A stretch of 64,000 bases of DNA, from the NCBI RefSeq assembly GCF_036802865.1, contig NZ_DAIRVK010000001.1, forward strand, positions 558,001 through 622,000, given 5' to 3'. Of the stretch, positions 17,909 through 25,671 are shown piece after piece (positions within the stretch are counted from its first letter, which is position 1; each line of letters begins with the position of its first letter). A program made the position numbers and the translations under genes. The stretch comes from Sulfurospirillum sp036802865. GTDB taxonomy: Bacteria > Campylobacterota > Campylobacteria > Campylobacterales > Sulfurospirillaceae. Below the pieces are notes generated by a model. That model did no database searches and was not told the DNA's origin. It saw only the letters and a list, made by a program, of their open reading frames with translations.

Positions 17909-18334
17909 ATGTTTTTGCATACCTTAAAACAGGTGATCTTTTACGAAAAAACAGGTTGTAGTGGCAATGCCCGTCAAAAGGCACTTTTAAAAGAACATGG
18001 CATAAGCCTTGATGTGCGTAGTCTTTTGGATACATCGTGGGATAAACCTACCTTAGAAGCTTTTTTTAAAGGACTTAGCCTTGAAGAGATGCTCAATCCT
18101 TTTGCCCCAAAGCTTAAGGATGGAACGTTTAAACTTGAGGATTACACGAAAGAGAGCCTCATTGATGCAATGCTAAAAACACCTATCTTGATTCGTCGTC
18201 CATTGTTGCAAATAGGCGAAGTCAAGTTATGCGGTTTTGATATTCCAAAGCTTAATGCTCTTTTGCATATAAACATGCCTATACCTCATACTATCAATGC
18301 TTGTCTAAGTGGTGATTCATGCAACAATGTTTAG
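17909..18334 (+). CDS. ArsC/Spx-fold protein, nitrogenase-associated protein-like
   Basis: 141 residues with a thioredoxin-like ArsC fold: beta strand QVIFYEKTGC with Cys17 followed by GN, and the ILIRRPLLQ block with the conserved Arg that in ArsC supports catalysis. The CSGN pattern, the length and the Cys-rich tail fit the nitrogenase-associated (NifO-like) subgroup of COG1393. No nif gene is within the window. AAGGAGAAGCG precedes the ATG. Its 3' end overlaps the next ORF by 16 bases. Arsenate reduction is the alternative role. Confidence 0.75.
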   Translation: MFLHTLKQVIFYEKTGCSGNARQKALLKEHGISLDVRSLLDTSWDKPTLEAFFKGLSLEEMLNPFAPKLKDGTFKLEDYTKESLIDAMLKTPILIRRPLLQIGEVKLCGFDIPKLNALLHINMPIPHTINACLSGDSCNNV

Positions 18335-18618
18335 AGTATATTTGCAGGGAGTTTGAAAAAGTCAAAGACTATTTGCATACACCTAGCCCTGCCAAAGAGC
18401 TTATCATTAACAATCTTTTTGAAAATTTTATGAAGTGTTTTTTAGAGTACCCATTTGAGAAAAAGCGTTATCCTCACGAATTTTTGGATGTGGCAAATCT
18501 TTACAATGCGGGTGATGTAGTTGTTCTGAAACGTTTTTCTGACATTGGTATGCGCTATTTACTGTTGAGTGACTTTTACGATTATGTAAAAATCACTCAT
18601 TTATACCAAAAAGTCTAA
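18319..18618 (+). CDS. Small protein of unknown function downstream of ArsC-like gene
   Basis: 99 residues, soluble, rich in Tyr, Phe and Leu, with no motif I recognise. The start overlaps the ArsC-like gene by 16 bases, which suggests translational coupling and a linked function, possibly with nitrogen fixation proteins. It converges on the hexapeptide-repeat gene with a 9-base gap. Confidence 0.65.
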   Translation: MQQCLEYICREFEKVKDYLHTPSPAKELIINNLFENFMKCFLEYPFEKKRYPHEFLDVANLYNAGDVVVLKRFSDIGMRYLLLSDFYDYVKITHLYQKV

Positions 18619-18627
18619 TGAATCTTT

Positions 18628-19212
18628 TTACGCTTCTTTCAAACTTGCTAAGTTTGCACAGAGTTTTTGGGTAACTTTTTTGGTTGTCGCTTCATCACGA
18701 TTAAGTCCATAAACGCTGAGGGGAAAATTGAGTGGTTTTTGGATGCGCCAGATACATTCATGTTCTTCGGTTGGAAGAATGGAAGCAGGATTGCCAACGG
18801 CAACCCAACCGATAGGCACAATACTGTCTGGTTTAAGATGCGATTTGATGTGAACCACAGAACCAATACGAATTTCACTGCGCGCACCAACGTGTGAACC
18901 ATGCAACACAGAGGCATTGGTCGCTACAAAAACTTCTTCTTCTAGGTGACAACCAACAACATGGGCATGAGGTCCGATGAGGCAGTTGTTTGAGATCGTT
19001 AACGGGTGGTTGTCGAGGCTTCGGAGTACGGTATTTTCCATGATAACACACTCTTCACCGATACAAATTGTTCCACCTTCTGCAATAATTTGTGCCCCAA
19101 ACAAGATGCGAGCGTTCGCACCAATGGTGACATTGCCATACACCATAGCATTAGGAGCGATAAACGCAGTAGGGTCGATACGTGGAGATACACCAAGATG
19201 ACTAGCAATCAT
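18628..19212 (-). CDS. Left-handed beta-helix protein (gamma-carbonic anhydrase / acetyltransferase-like)
   Basis: 194 residues from ATG 19212, chosen because AAAGGAAACTGT stands just upstream; an in-frame upstream ATG at 19248 lacks one. Hexapeptide repeats run through the middle (ANARILFGAQIIAEGG, CVIMENTVLR, CLIGPHAHVVGC, ATNASVLHGS). The protein resembles the YrdA/PaaY gamma-carbonic anhydrase-like family. Where family members have two zinc His in GHxxxxHGC, this protein reads GPHAHVVGC, so ligand positions differ and carbonic anhydrase activity is doubtful. A role as acyltransferase-like scaffold is possible. Confidence 0.8.
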   Translation of the reverse strand: MIASHLGVSPRIDPTAFIAPNAMVYGNVTIGANARILFGAQIIAEGGTICIGEECVIMENTVLRSLDNHPLTISNNCLIGPHAHVVGCHLEEEVFVATNASVLHGSHVGARSEIRIGSVVHIKSHLKPDSIVPIGWVAVGNPASILPTEEHECIWRIQKPLNFPLSVYGLNRDEATTKKVTQKLCANLASLKEA

Positions 19213-19297
19213 ACAGTTTCCTTTGGATAGCACAGATAAAATAAACATGAAATTATACTGCTAAGCGAGGCAAATAAAGCTATAAAAAAAATAAATT

Positions 19298-20221
19298 TTA
19301 GAGTGAAACGATATGAAAATAGTTTAGAAGATAGCTGATAAACATAAGATAAGGGATGAAAACAAACGAGGTGAAAAAGACCAAGGAAGCTACATCGATG
19401 GGTTTACAATCATAAATTGCCGCCACATTGATGTTGTTTAGGGCTAAAGGCATAATGAGCTGAACCAACAAAATTGCTGAGACATAAGGCTCAAGTGGGA
19501 GCAGGTAAAAAAGTATCCACGCACTCAGCATAGGCGCAATGATGAACTTAACAAGGTTGACATGTAAAAGCAATTTGATGTTGAGTGTTTTGATTTTGAC
19601 ATTGCACAAATACATACCAAAAGCAATGAGTTGAAGCACGATCATGCAGTACGCACCCATCTCTAAAGATTTAAAAATGGAAGGAGGAATGGTGATGTGT
19701 GCAAAATTAAGTGCAAGGGCGATAAATGCAGCCCAGATAACGGGAAGTTTGATGATGTTAAGGAGTGATGCTTTGAGGTTTGAGGTACCTCCTGAGTAGA
19801 AAAAAACACCCAAGGTGTAGGTCATAAAAGTATTGGCAACACTGATCATACTGGTGTAGATGATGGAATCCTCACCAAAGAGCGCAATGCCCAAAGGAAT
19901 GCCAAGATTGCCTGTATTGCCAAGGGCTACGGCGATGCTCATGATGGCTTTTTCCTTGTCGTTGCTGAAAAAAATGCGTGCAAAAATAACCCCAAGCGCA
20001 ATCGCAACACATGAGATAAGTACATAATAAAGGGGAACTTGCAGTAAAGAGAGTGTGATGGGTTTGGTAGAAAGTCCCCAAAACGAGAAAATAGGGTGCA
20101 AAAAATAGACGGTGATGATACTCATACCGCGCTCTTGTATCTGATCTTTAAAAACCTTTTTAGCGATAAACCCAAAGAGAATAAAAACATAAATTGACAA
20201 GATCGCAATGACGATATTCAT
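19298..20221 (-). CDS. AEC-family permease, copy 2
   Basis: 307 residues, about ten membrane helices, closely similar along its whole length to copy 1 at 15348-16277 (shared IGNTxNLGIPLGIALFG-type centre, ILSIYxFILxGFxAK start). The substrate is unknown. It has its own promoter module with a -10 box (TACAAT, minus strand, 20260-20265) and a TTACATGTAA palindrome between -10 and the start codon, features absent in front of copy 1, so the two copies are likely regulated differently. Confidence 0.88.
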   Translation of the reverse strand: MNIVIAILSIYVFILFGFIAKKVFKDQIQERGMSIITVYFLHPIFSFWGLSTKPITLSLLQVPLYYVLISCVAIALGVIFARIFFSNDKEKAIMSIAVALGNTGNLGIPLGIALFGEDSIIYTSMISVANTFMTYTLGVFFYSGGTSNLKASLLNIIKLPVIWAAFIALALNFAHITIPPSIFKSLEMGAYCMIVLQLIAFGMYLCNVKIKTLNIKLLLHVNLVKFIIAPMLSAWILFYLLPLEPYVSAILLVQLIMPLALNNINVAAIYDCKPIDVASLVFFTSFVFIPYLMFISYLLNYFHIVSL

Positions 20222-20232
20222 AGTAAAGACTC

Positions 20233-20269
20233 TTTACATGTAACGATTTTTAAAAAGGTATTGTAACGA
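20233..20269 (-). promoter_or_regulatory. Promoter module of AEC copy 2: -10 box plus TTTACATGTAA palindrome
   Basis: On the minus strand CGTTACAATACC (-10 box TACAAT at 20260-20265) is followed after 15 bases by GTTACATGTAAA (20233-20244). The same arrangement occurs at 26715-26750 and 27230-27266. The palindrome would lie just downstream of the transcription start, a good place for a repressor. Confidence 0.5.
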
Positions 20270-20327
20270 AAATAAGAGCCAAAAGATTTACTCTTTCGTG
20301 CTACAATGAAATCAAAAAAGAGAGCGT

Positions 20328-20810
20328 ATGCAAACATTTATAAAAAACATTCAAACCGCCATCATTGGAACACTCGACAAAAATAACCACCCCTTTAGCT
20401 CTTACGCCCCGTATGTGCACGACAATCACCGTTTTTACGTCTATATTTCTGACATCGCCACCCATGCAAAAAATCTTCAAGCCAACCCAAAAGCTTCACT
20501 CTTTTTTGCAGAAGATGAGAGCAAAACAAGCAATCTTTTTGCCCGAAAACGTGTCTCACTTCAATGCGAAAGCGTCAAAATAGCGCGAGGTAGTGAGCGT
20601 TTCGAGATGGTACTGGGCTTATTTTCAGAGAAATTTGACTCCAAGATGGTCGAGACACTTAAAAAAATGACAGACTTCAACCTTTATGAGTTTAAAACCG
20701 TGTATGGAGAAGCGACGTTTGGGTTTGGAAAAGCCTATTTTGTGGGTGGAGAACATATGAATACGTTAATTCCAAGAGGTGAGAGTAATCCGCATCATGG
20801 CGTGAAGTGA
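20328..20810 (+). CDS. HugZ/HutZ-type haem utilisation protein (PNPOx-like split barrel)
   Basis: 160 residues forming one FMN-binding-like split-barrel domain (TAIIGTLDKNNHPFSSYAPY start; SLFFAEDESKTSNLFARKRVS centre; GFGKAYFVGG end). It is similar to HugZ and HutZ, which bind haem and open it to release iron. It is shorter than the roughly 250-residue HugZ/ChuZ of Helicobacter and Campylobacter, matching the shorter HutZ. No haem uptake genes are near. Other PNPOx-like oxidoreductases cannot be ruled out. Confidence 0.78.
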   Translation: MQTFIKNIQTAIIGTLDKNNHPFSSYAPYVHDNHRFYVYISDIATHAKNLQANPKASLFFAEDESKTSNLFARKRVSLQCESVKIARGSERFEMVLGLFSEKFDSKMVETLKKMTDFNLYEFKTVYGEATFGFGKAYFVGGEHMNTLIPRGESNPHHGVK

Positions 20811-20883
20811 AAATGTAGCCTTCCTTTGCAAAAGAATTTAAAGGCATGAGGCTTGACAAAAGTATGGTAAATATGCCAAAATG

Positions 20884-20895
20884 GTGTATATACAC
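20884..20895. promoter_or_regulatory. MarR operator-like palindrome GTGTATATACAC (site 1)
   Basis: Perfect 12-bp palindrome 18 bases upstream of the marR-type start codon. The same core recurs between this gene and the MFS gene at 21351-21362. This is the usual pattern of a MarR regulator that represses itself and its target. Confidence 0.7.
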
Positions 20896-20912
20896 GAAAA
20901 CAGGAGTTGAGC

Positions 20913-21332
20913 ATGAGCGTGCAACGAAAAAAAAGCGCATGTTATTGCATTAATCTTAGGCGTGTTGCCAATGCCATGACTGCCATGTACGATGCTATTT
21001 TAGAGCCTACAGGGCTTAGTATCAATCAATATTCGCTACTTTTAAACATAGACCAATTGGAGATGTGCAGTGTGAGTGATCTAGCACTCCGTGTAGGTTT
21101 GGAGCGTACCACACTTGTGCGAACGCTCAAACCACTTTTTGATCAAGCCCTTATCGAAGATATTTCGGATGTTAGTACGCGCAACAGAGAAATCCAAGTT
21201 ACATACAAAGGGAAACAACTCCTTATACAAGGCAAACCTCTTTGGGAAAAAGCGCAAAATGAGATAGAGCAAAAACTAGGGAAACATGATATAGCAGAGT
21301 TGTCGGAAATTCTGACAAAGTTAAACGAGTAA
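20913..21332 (+). CDS. MarR-family transcriptional regulator
   Basis: 139 residues from ATG 20913 with AGGAG six bases upstream. A winged-helix core is visible: SINQYSLLLNI, SVSDLALRVGLERTTLVRTLKPLFDQALIED (recognition helix and wing) and STRNREIQVTYKGKQLL. A Cys pair near the N-terminus (ACYC) might sense oxidants or electrophiles. Two copies of GTGTATATACAC flank the gene, so it very probably controls itself and the MFS transporter encoded 46 bases downstream. The inducer is unknown. Confidence 0.88.
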   Translation: MSVQRKKSACYCINLRRVANAMTAMYDAILEPTGLSINQYSLLLNIDQLEMCSVSDLALRVGLERTTLVRTLKPLFDQALIEDISDVSTRNREIQVTYKGKQLLIQGKPLWEKAQNEIEQKLGKHDIAELSEILTKLNE

Positions 21333-21343
21333 AATTTTTTATA

Positions 21344-21369
21344 TTTTATAGTGTATATACACTATAAAA
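21344..21369. promoter_or_regulatory. MarR operator-like palindrome (site 2), 26 bp
   Basis: A perfect 26-bp palindrome centred on GTGTATATACAC (21351-21362), extended by TTTTATA/TATAAAA arms. It ends within the ribosome-binding region of the MFS gene (AAAGGAG, start codon 21379), so bound regulator would block expression directly. Confidence 0.72.
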
Positions 21370-21378
21370 GGAGATATC

Positions 21379-22596
21379 ATGTCTTTTGCTTCCAAACATG
21401 TCACGTGGATACTCATCATCACATCGGCACTTATTTTAGCGATCACGATGGGTGTGCGCCAATCATTGGGACTTTTTATAGCACCTATAAACCACTCTTT
21501 AGGGCTTGACATCGTCTCCATTAGTTTTGCTCTCGCCATTGGGCAATTTATGTGGGGATTGGCGCAGCCTCTTTTTGGTGCTGTTGCTGACAAGAAAGGC
21601 TCTTTAGGTGTCCTTATAGCAGGCGCACTGTTGCTCTTTTTTGGTCTTGCCTTAACCCCTTTTGTTGAGTCTGATTTTGGGCTTATTATAAGCCTTGGTA
21701 TCCTCAGTGCCGCAGGTGCGGGAGCAGGGAGTTTTTCTATCTTAATTGGTGCGACTTCCAAACAATTACCTGCCAATAAACGAGCTTTCGCGGGTGGATT
21801 TATTAATGCGGGTGGCTCTTTTGGGCAGTTTGTCTTTGCGCCACTTTCGCAAGCGATGATTAGCGCATTTGGTTGGGTGTCCGCCATGTTTACGTTGGCA
21901 GCGTCAACACTTTTGACCATTCCTTTGGCGTATGTGTTAAAGCCATCCAAAGAGGCAAAGCTCGCTACCAAACAGGCTTCACACGCAGATGAATTAAAAC
22001 TATCGCATCAAATTTATCAGGCATTCAAAGATAAAAGTTATCTCTGTTTACATGCAGGCTTTTTTACCTGCGGATTTCATATTGCTTTTTTAGTGACACA
22101 TTTACCCGGTGAAGTGGCGCTGTGCGGTCATGAGGCAAGTGTATCGGCGATTTCACTCTCACTCATTGGGCTTTTTAACATTGCAGGAAGCCTTTTTGCA
22201 GGGCATTTGGGTACAAAATACCGTATGAAGTACATCTTAGCCGTCATGTATGCAAGTCGTGTTGCGATGATAGCCATTTATTTGCTTTCGCCTAAAACGG
22301 AACTCACGTTTTACATTTTTGCAGCCAGTTTAGGCTTCACATGGCTTGCAACTGTTCCTCCAACGGCAGGTCTTGTTGGCAAACTTTTTGGTACAAGATA
22401 CCTAGCAACCTTGTTTGGATTAACGCTTTTAACACACCAAATTGGAGGCTTCCTCGGTGCTTGGTTAGGCGGGCTTTTTATGAATCACCATGGCGATTAC
22501 TCGTGGATGTGGTACTTAGATATGGCTTTGGCTCTCTTAGCAGCCATTGTTAATTTACCGATCAAAGAAGAGAAAGTAACACTAAATACACCCTAA
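21379..22596 (+). CDS. MFS transporter
   Basis: 405 residues with twelve predicted membrane helices in two halves and a longer central loop (about residues 190-215). Features such as RQSLGLFIAPI at the N-terminus and GxFxxADKKG between helices 2 and 3 (FGAVADKKGS) are MFS signatures. The type is similar to OFA/CynX-like and putative multidrug or anion transporters. Control by the neighbouring MarR regulator suggests a role in export of a toxic compound or uptake of an anion. AAAGGAG precedes the ATG. Confidence 0.85.
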   Translation: MSFASKHVTWILIITSALILAITMGVRQSLGLFIAPINHSLGLDIVSISFALAIGQFMWGLAQPLFGAVADKKGSLGVLIAGALLLFFGLALTPFVESDFGLIISLGILSAAGAGAGSFSILIGATSKQLPANKRAFAGGFINAGGSFGQFVFAPLSQAMISAFGWVSAMFTLAASTLLTIPLAYVLKPSKEAKLATKQASHADELKLSHQIYQAFKDKSYLCLHAGFFTCGFHIAFLVTHLPGEVALCGHEASVSAISLSLIGLFNIAGSLFAGHLGTKYRMKYILAVMYASRVAMIAIYLLSPKTELTFYIFAASLGFTWLATVPPTAGLVGKLFGTRYLATLFGLTLLTHQIGGFLGAWLGGLFMNHHGDYSWMWYLDMALALLAAIVNLPIKEEKVTLNTP

Positions 22597-22606
22597 GGAG
22601 TTTGAG

Positions 22607-22740
22607 ATGCAAAAATCATTAGAAGGGAAAATGGTTCTTATTATGGGGAAGTTTGGGGGATAGGTTTAGCTACAGCTGAGAAATGTGTTGAAAAAGGTGC
22701 TTTTGTTTTTATCACAGGTCGCGATGCCTTACGCTGTTAA
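22607..22740 (+). pseudogene. Remnant of a short-chain dehydrogenase gene
   Basis: Starting at ATG 22607 with AAGGAG upstream, the frame reads MQKSLEGKMVLIMG and then stops. After a frameshift it continues IGLATAEKCVEKGAFVFITGR and DALRC, then stops at 22740. This is the N-terminal Rossmann part of an SDR, in which the TGGSSG dinucleotide loop has been damaged by a small deletion. The rest of the gene is gone. It lies 10 bases after the MFS gene and was probably its co-transcribed partner. Confidence 0.82.
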
Positions 22741-22933
22741 ACAGATAAGTCACAAGATTGTAGAACTGCACATATCGCAAGGAGATAACGTAGAGTATAG
22801 GATTGCTCTACGATAAGCAGCACAAAGGCGTCCAGCATTTTCCAAACAGTCCATAGAACAAAAGAGTATGTTCATTGTGAAAAATAGAAATTGGAGCTAA
22901 ACTTTCAACTCCTTATCTTTTTTTGTGTATGAA
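22741..22933. other. Gap between SDR remnant and lysE, no gene
   Basis: 193 bases. It holds a hairpin GTAGAG/CTCTAC (22791-22812) and a weak stem GGAG/CTCC followed by a T run near 22893-22923 that may end transcription of the MFS unit. No coding sequence is seen. Confidence 0.4.
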
Positions 22934-23548
22934 TTATGAGCGAGACGTTGACATGGCAACTTTGATAGCCATACCTAACAACACGACGCCTACAGCTCTA
23001 TCAAACCAAACAAGACGACTTCGTAACCACCCTAGCACATGAGGAGAGGAGAAGATGACAGCAACAAAACTAAACCAAAGCAATGACTCTCCAATTAATA
23101 AGCCTGCCACAAGAGCAATGTCCGATGTCTCAAGGTTTGGTTGTAAGACTTGAGATAAAATTGAACCAAAATAGAGCATTGCTTTTGGATTTAAGAGATT
23201 GGTAAAAAACCCTGTAATAAAGGCTTTTCCTCCATGTTGGTTTGTGCTTGCTTCGGGGAGTTGTCCTTTGGAGCGGATACATTGGATGCCAAGCCATGCC
23301 AAATAAATTGCACCGATAAACGATAAAATACTAGAAAGATTTGGTAATGCATTTATTATGACAGAAAGACCAAAAATACAAATCAGTACATAAACTCCAA
23401 TAGCACTTGAAACACCACATGCCGCTAAAAAACCTGTTCTTCGACCTGAAACGATTGAAAGACGCGTAACAATGGCAAAATCTGGACCAGGAGAAATCAG
23501 CGCTAAAGCATGAACAGAAGCTAAAAAAATAAAAATTTCTAAAGACAT
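22934..23548 (-). CDS. LysE/RhtB-family amino-acid exporter
   Basis: 204 residues from ATG 23548 (GAGG five bases upstream); an upstream in-frame start at 23563 has no ribosome site. Six membrane helices and the family signature SPGPDFAIVTRLSIVSGRRTG near residues 20-40 (shown in part) are present, as is the NPKAMLYFGSI block in the middle. Members export homoserine, threonine, lysine or other amino acids; the substrate is not deducible. It is monocistronic. Confidence 0.9.
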   Translation of the reverse strand: MSLEIFIFLASVHALALISPGPDFAIVTRLSIVSGRRTGFLAACGVSSAIGVYVLICIFGLSVIINALPNLSSILSFIGAIYLAWLGIQCIRSKGQLPEASTNQHGGKAFITGFFTNLLNPKAMLYFGSILSQVLQPNLETSDIALVAGLLIGESLLWFSFVAVIFSSPHVLGWLRSRLVWFDRAVGVVLLGMAIKVAMSTSRS

Positions 23549-23720
23549 AAAAACCTCGTGCAAAGTTAAATCTTACTCATTATAAAAGTATTCACAAAAA
23601 AAATCAAGTACGTTGCAAAGCTTGAAAAAATAGTCCCATATTCCCTTTACCACATAATAAAATAGAAAAGAGGTCGGGGATAAATTTTTAACTTTTACAT
23701 TCTTCTTTTGGTTTCTCTTT

Positions 23721-23732
23721 TTTACATGTAAA
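23721..23732. promoter_or_regulatory. TTTACATGTAAA palindrome in lysE / SDR intergenic region
   Basis: Perfect 12-bp palindrome in the 277-bp gap between lysE and the SDR gene. It is one of the recurring motif copies of this window. The rest of the gap is AT-rich and holds a terminator hairpin at 23778-23810 but no ORF. Confidence 0.35.
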
Positions 23733-23777
23733 GAAATTAGAGGGATACAATAGAACCTATCGAGAGTAGCTTTTCCT

Positions 23778-23810
23778 TTTTAGGTTAAAGTAAAATACTT
23801 TAACCTAAAA
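23778..23810 (-). terminator. Terminator hairpin downstream of SDR gene
   Basis: A perfect 15-bp inverted repeat (TTTTAGGTTAAAGTA and its complement) with a 3-base loop, 16 bases after the SDR stop on the minus strand. The A- and T-rich ends let it act in both directions. Confidence 0.7.
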
Positions 23811-23825
23811 TCATTGGATATTGCG

Positions 23826-24569
23826 TTAACGATTCATCATATTGAGAGCGAGTGTTGAAGAAATTTTATTGATATTTTTAACGAGCGAACTTAACCCTGG
23901 TCTAATCTCAAATTTGTCCTGTAGCATTCCATCAACTGCCTTGCTTACAAGTTTAGTTACATCCATCGCATGCAAATTTTTTCGTTCTTCTTCGCAAAAT
24001 GCATCCAATATAGGAGTGCTTGTTGCAGGTGGTGCCAGTTCAAAAACTTTTATATTGGTATCTTGTAATTGAATACGCAATGACTGTGTAAACGAATGCA
24101 CTGCCGCTTTTGTTGCACAGTAAACAGGCGATTTTGCTATCGGAGCAATCGATAAAATAGAACTGGTATTCACAATTGCTGCTGTTTTTTGTTGTTTTAA
24201 AAGCGGTAGAAATTGCACACACATTCGCATAAGTCCATTGAGATTTGTCTCAACTTCAAGCGTAAGATCTACTAAATCTGTATCGGTTTGTAAATCTATT
24301 TTTTTGGAAACCCCAGCATTATTCATTAACATATTCAAATTTGGAAATGCTTTTGAGATATATTCATACAACTTTTTGATCTCTGCTGGGTCTGAGACAT
24401 TACTTTGATATATCTCAACATTTTTTAACTCTTTTTTTACTTTTTCAAGTTTTTCTTGATTTCGTCCTGTTATGATGACCGTATTGGTAGTGCATAACTG
24501 ACGCGCAAGCTCATAACCAATACCGCTTGCACCGCCTGTTATAAGAATTGTATTTTGTGTCATTTTCAT
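23826..24569 (-). CDS. Short-chain dehydrogenase/reductase (DltE-like)
   Basis: 247 residues from ATG 24569, with AAGGA seven bases upstream at the end of the preceding gene; the longer open frame upstream overlaps that gene. The NAD(P)-binding TGGASGIGYELARQL, the NNAG motif (LMNNAGVSKK), catalytic Ser of NTSSILS and YxxxK (YCATKAAVHSFTQSL) are all present. The PPATSTP tail block is like DltE-type oxidoreductases. It is co-transcribed with the zinc-free alcohol dehydrogenase just upstream. Substrate unknown. Confidence 0.9.
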   Translation of the reverse strand: MKMTQNTILITGGASGIGYELARQLCTTNTVIITGRNQEKLEKVKKELKNVEIYQSNVSDPAEIKKLYEYISKAFPNLNMLMNNAGVSKKIDLQTDTDLVDLTLEVETNLNGLMRMCVQFLPLLKQQKTAAIVNTSSILSIAPIAKSPVYCATKAAVHSFTQSLRIQLQDTNIKVFELAPPATSTPILDAFCEEERKNLHAMDVTKLVSKAVDGMLQDKFEIRPGLSSLVKNINKISSTLALNMMNR

Positions 24570-24570
24570 A

Positions 24571-25578
24571 TTATTTTCCTTTGATTTTAATAACGATTTT
24601 ACCTTGAACATGCCCTTCTTCCACATACGCCATCGCCTCATTAATCTCATCAAATGCAAAGATTTTATGGACAATTGGGCTTATGACACCTGCTTCAATT
24701 AAAGCGGTTATCTCGCTCAATTGCTTTCCATTTGCTCGCATAAAAACAAAATCAAAACCAACATCCAATTGTTTGGCTTTTCTTTTAATGGATCTACTTA
24801 ACACATAAGTCACTAATTTTACAAACCACGGACTGCCTAACGCTTCAGCAAACTCAGGAGTGGGTGGTCCTGAAATTGAAAAAACATTGCCACCTTGTTT
24901 TAAGATGCTTAAAGATTTTTCGAGAGTATTCGCATCTTGGCTATTTAAAACCACATCATAATCGCTCAAAATTGTTTCAAATTTTTCATTTTTATAGTCA
25001 ATAACAACATCTGCACCCAAGTTTTTAACAAAATCACTATTGGCACTGCTGGTCGTTGTAGCAACCGTTGCTCCCAAATGTTTGGCGAGTTGAATAGCAA
25101 ATGTTCCAACGCCTCCAGCCCCAGCTTGAATAAAAACTTTCTCTCCCTTTTTTAAACGAGCTTTTTCAACGAGTACCTGCCAAGCAGTCAATCCAACGAG
25201 TGGAATCGAAGCAGCCTCTTCCATCGTTATGTTTTTGGGTTTTAGTGCAACATCGTCTTCGTGTATCGCAATGAATTCGGCGAATGATCCTATGCTATGA
25301 TCTCTTGGTCGTGAATAAATTTCATCACCAACTTTAAAGTGTTGTACGCACGAGCCAACTTTAACAATAACGCCAGCGACATCGTGTCCTAGGAGAAGTG
25401 GTGTCTTATAAGGCAAAATAATTTTAAATTCGCCGTTTCTTATTTTAAAATCGAGAGGATTTAAACTTGCCGCATGGACTTCGACCAGTACATCATTTTC
25501 CCCTACCACTGGTTCTGGTATATTATTAATGTGTCCTTTGCTATTTTTGCCATATTTATTGATCATAAATGCTTTCAT
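24571..25578 (-). CDS. Zinc-free medium-chain dehydrogenase (quinone oxidoreductase-like)
   Basis: 335 residues. N-terminal GroES-like fold (EVHAASLNPLDFKIRNG, LGHDVAGVIVKVG) and Rossmann domain with VFIQAGAGGVGTFAIQLAKHLGA near residues 145-165 (seen in parts) are typical of NADPH:quinone reductase-like MDR proteins. Zinc ligands are missing. The stop is followed after one base by the SDR start. Divergent to an HxlR-type regulator, which likely controls this pair in response to a quinone, aldehyde or similar electrophile, the usual targets of such loci. Confidence 0.9.
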   Translation of the reverse strand: MKAFMINKYGKNSKGHINNIPEPVVGENDVLVEVHAASLNPLDFKIRNGEFKIILPYKTPLLLGHDVAGVIVKVGSCVQHFKVGDEIYSRPRDHSIGSFAEFIAIHEDDVALKPKNITMEEAASIPLVGLTAWQVLVEKARLKKGEKVFIQAGAGGVGTFAIQLAKHLGATVATTTSSANSDFVKNLGADVVIDYKNEKFETILSDYDVVLNSQDANTLEKSLSILKQGGNVFSISGPPTPEFAEALGSPWFVKLVTYVLSRSIKRKAKQLDVGFDFVFMRANGKQLSEITALIEAGVISPIVHKIFAFDEINEAMAYVEEGHVQGKIVIKIKGK

Positions 25579-25601
25579 TGTGTCTCCATATTTTTAACCA
25601 T

Positions 25602-25655
25602 AGTGTGTTATACTTGCATAATGAAAGTATAACACACTTACTTTCATTATGCAAG
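25602..25655. promoter_or_regulatory. Interleaved inverted repeats between oxidoreductase pair and hxlR
   Basis: Two overlapping perfect inverted repeats lie in the 93-bp divergent gap. Repeat one has 14-bp arms (AGTGTGTTATACTT at 25602-25615 and its complement at 25625-25638). Repeat two has 17-bp arms (CTTGCATAATGAAAGTA at 25613-25629 and its complement at 25639-25655). The spacers are both 9 bp. They probably bind the HxlR dimer in both promoters. Confidence 0.65.
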
Positions 25656-25671
25656 CAAATTGGAGTATGCT

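Noticed and set aside
21339..21971. 210-codon minus-strand frame opposite the MFS gene
   Set aside because: It mirrors the hydrophobic codons of the MFS protein (Pro/Ala/Lys-rich antisense) and overlaps the MarR operator; no family resemblance.
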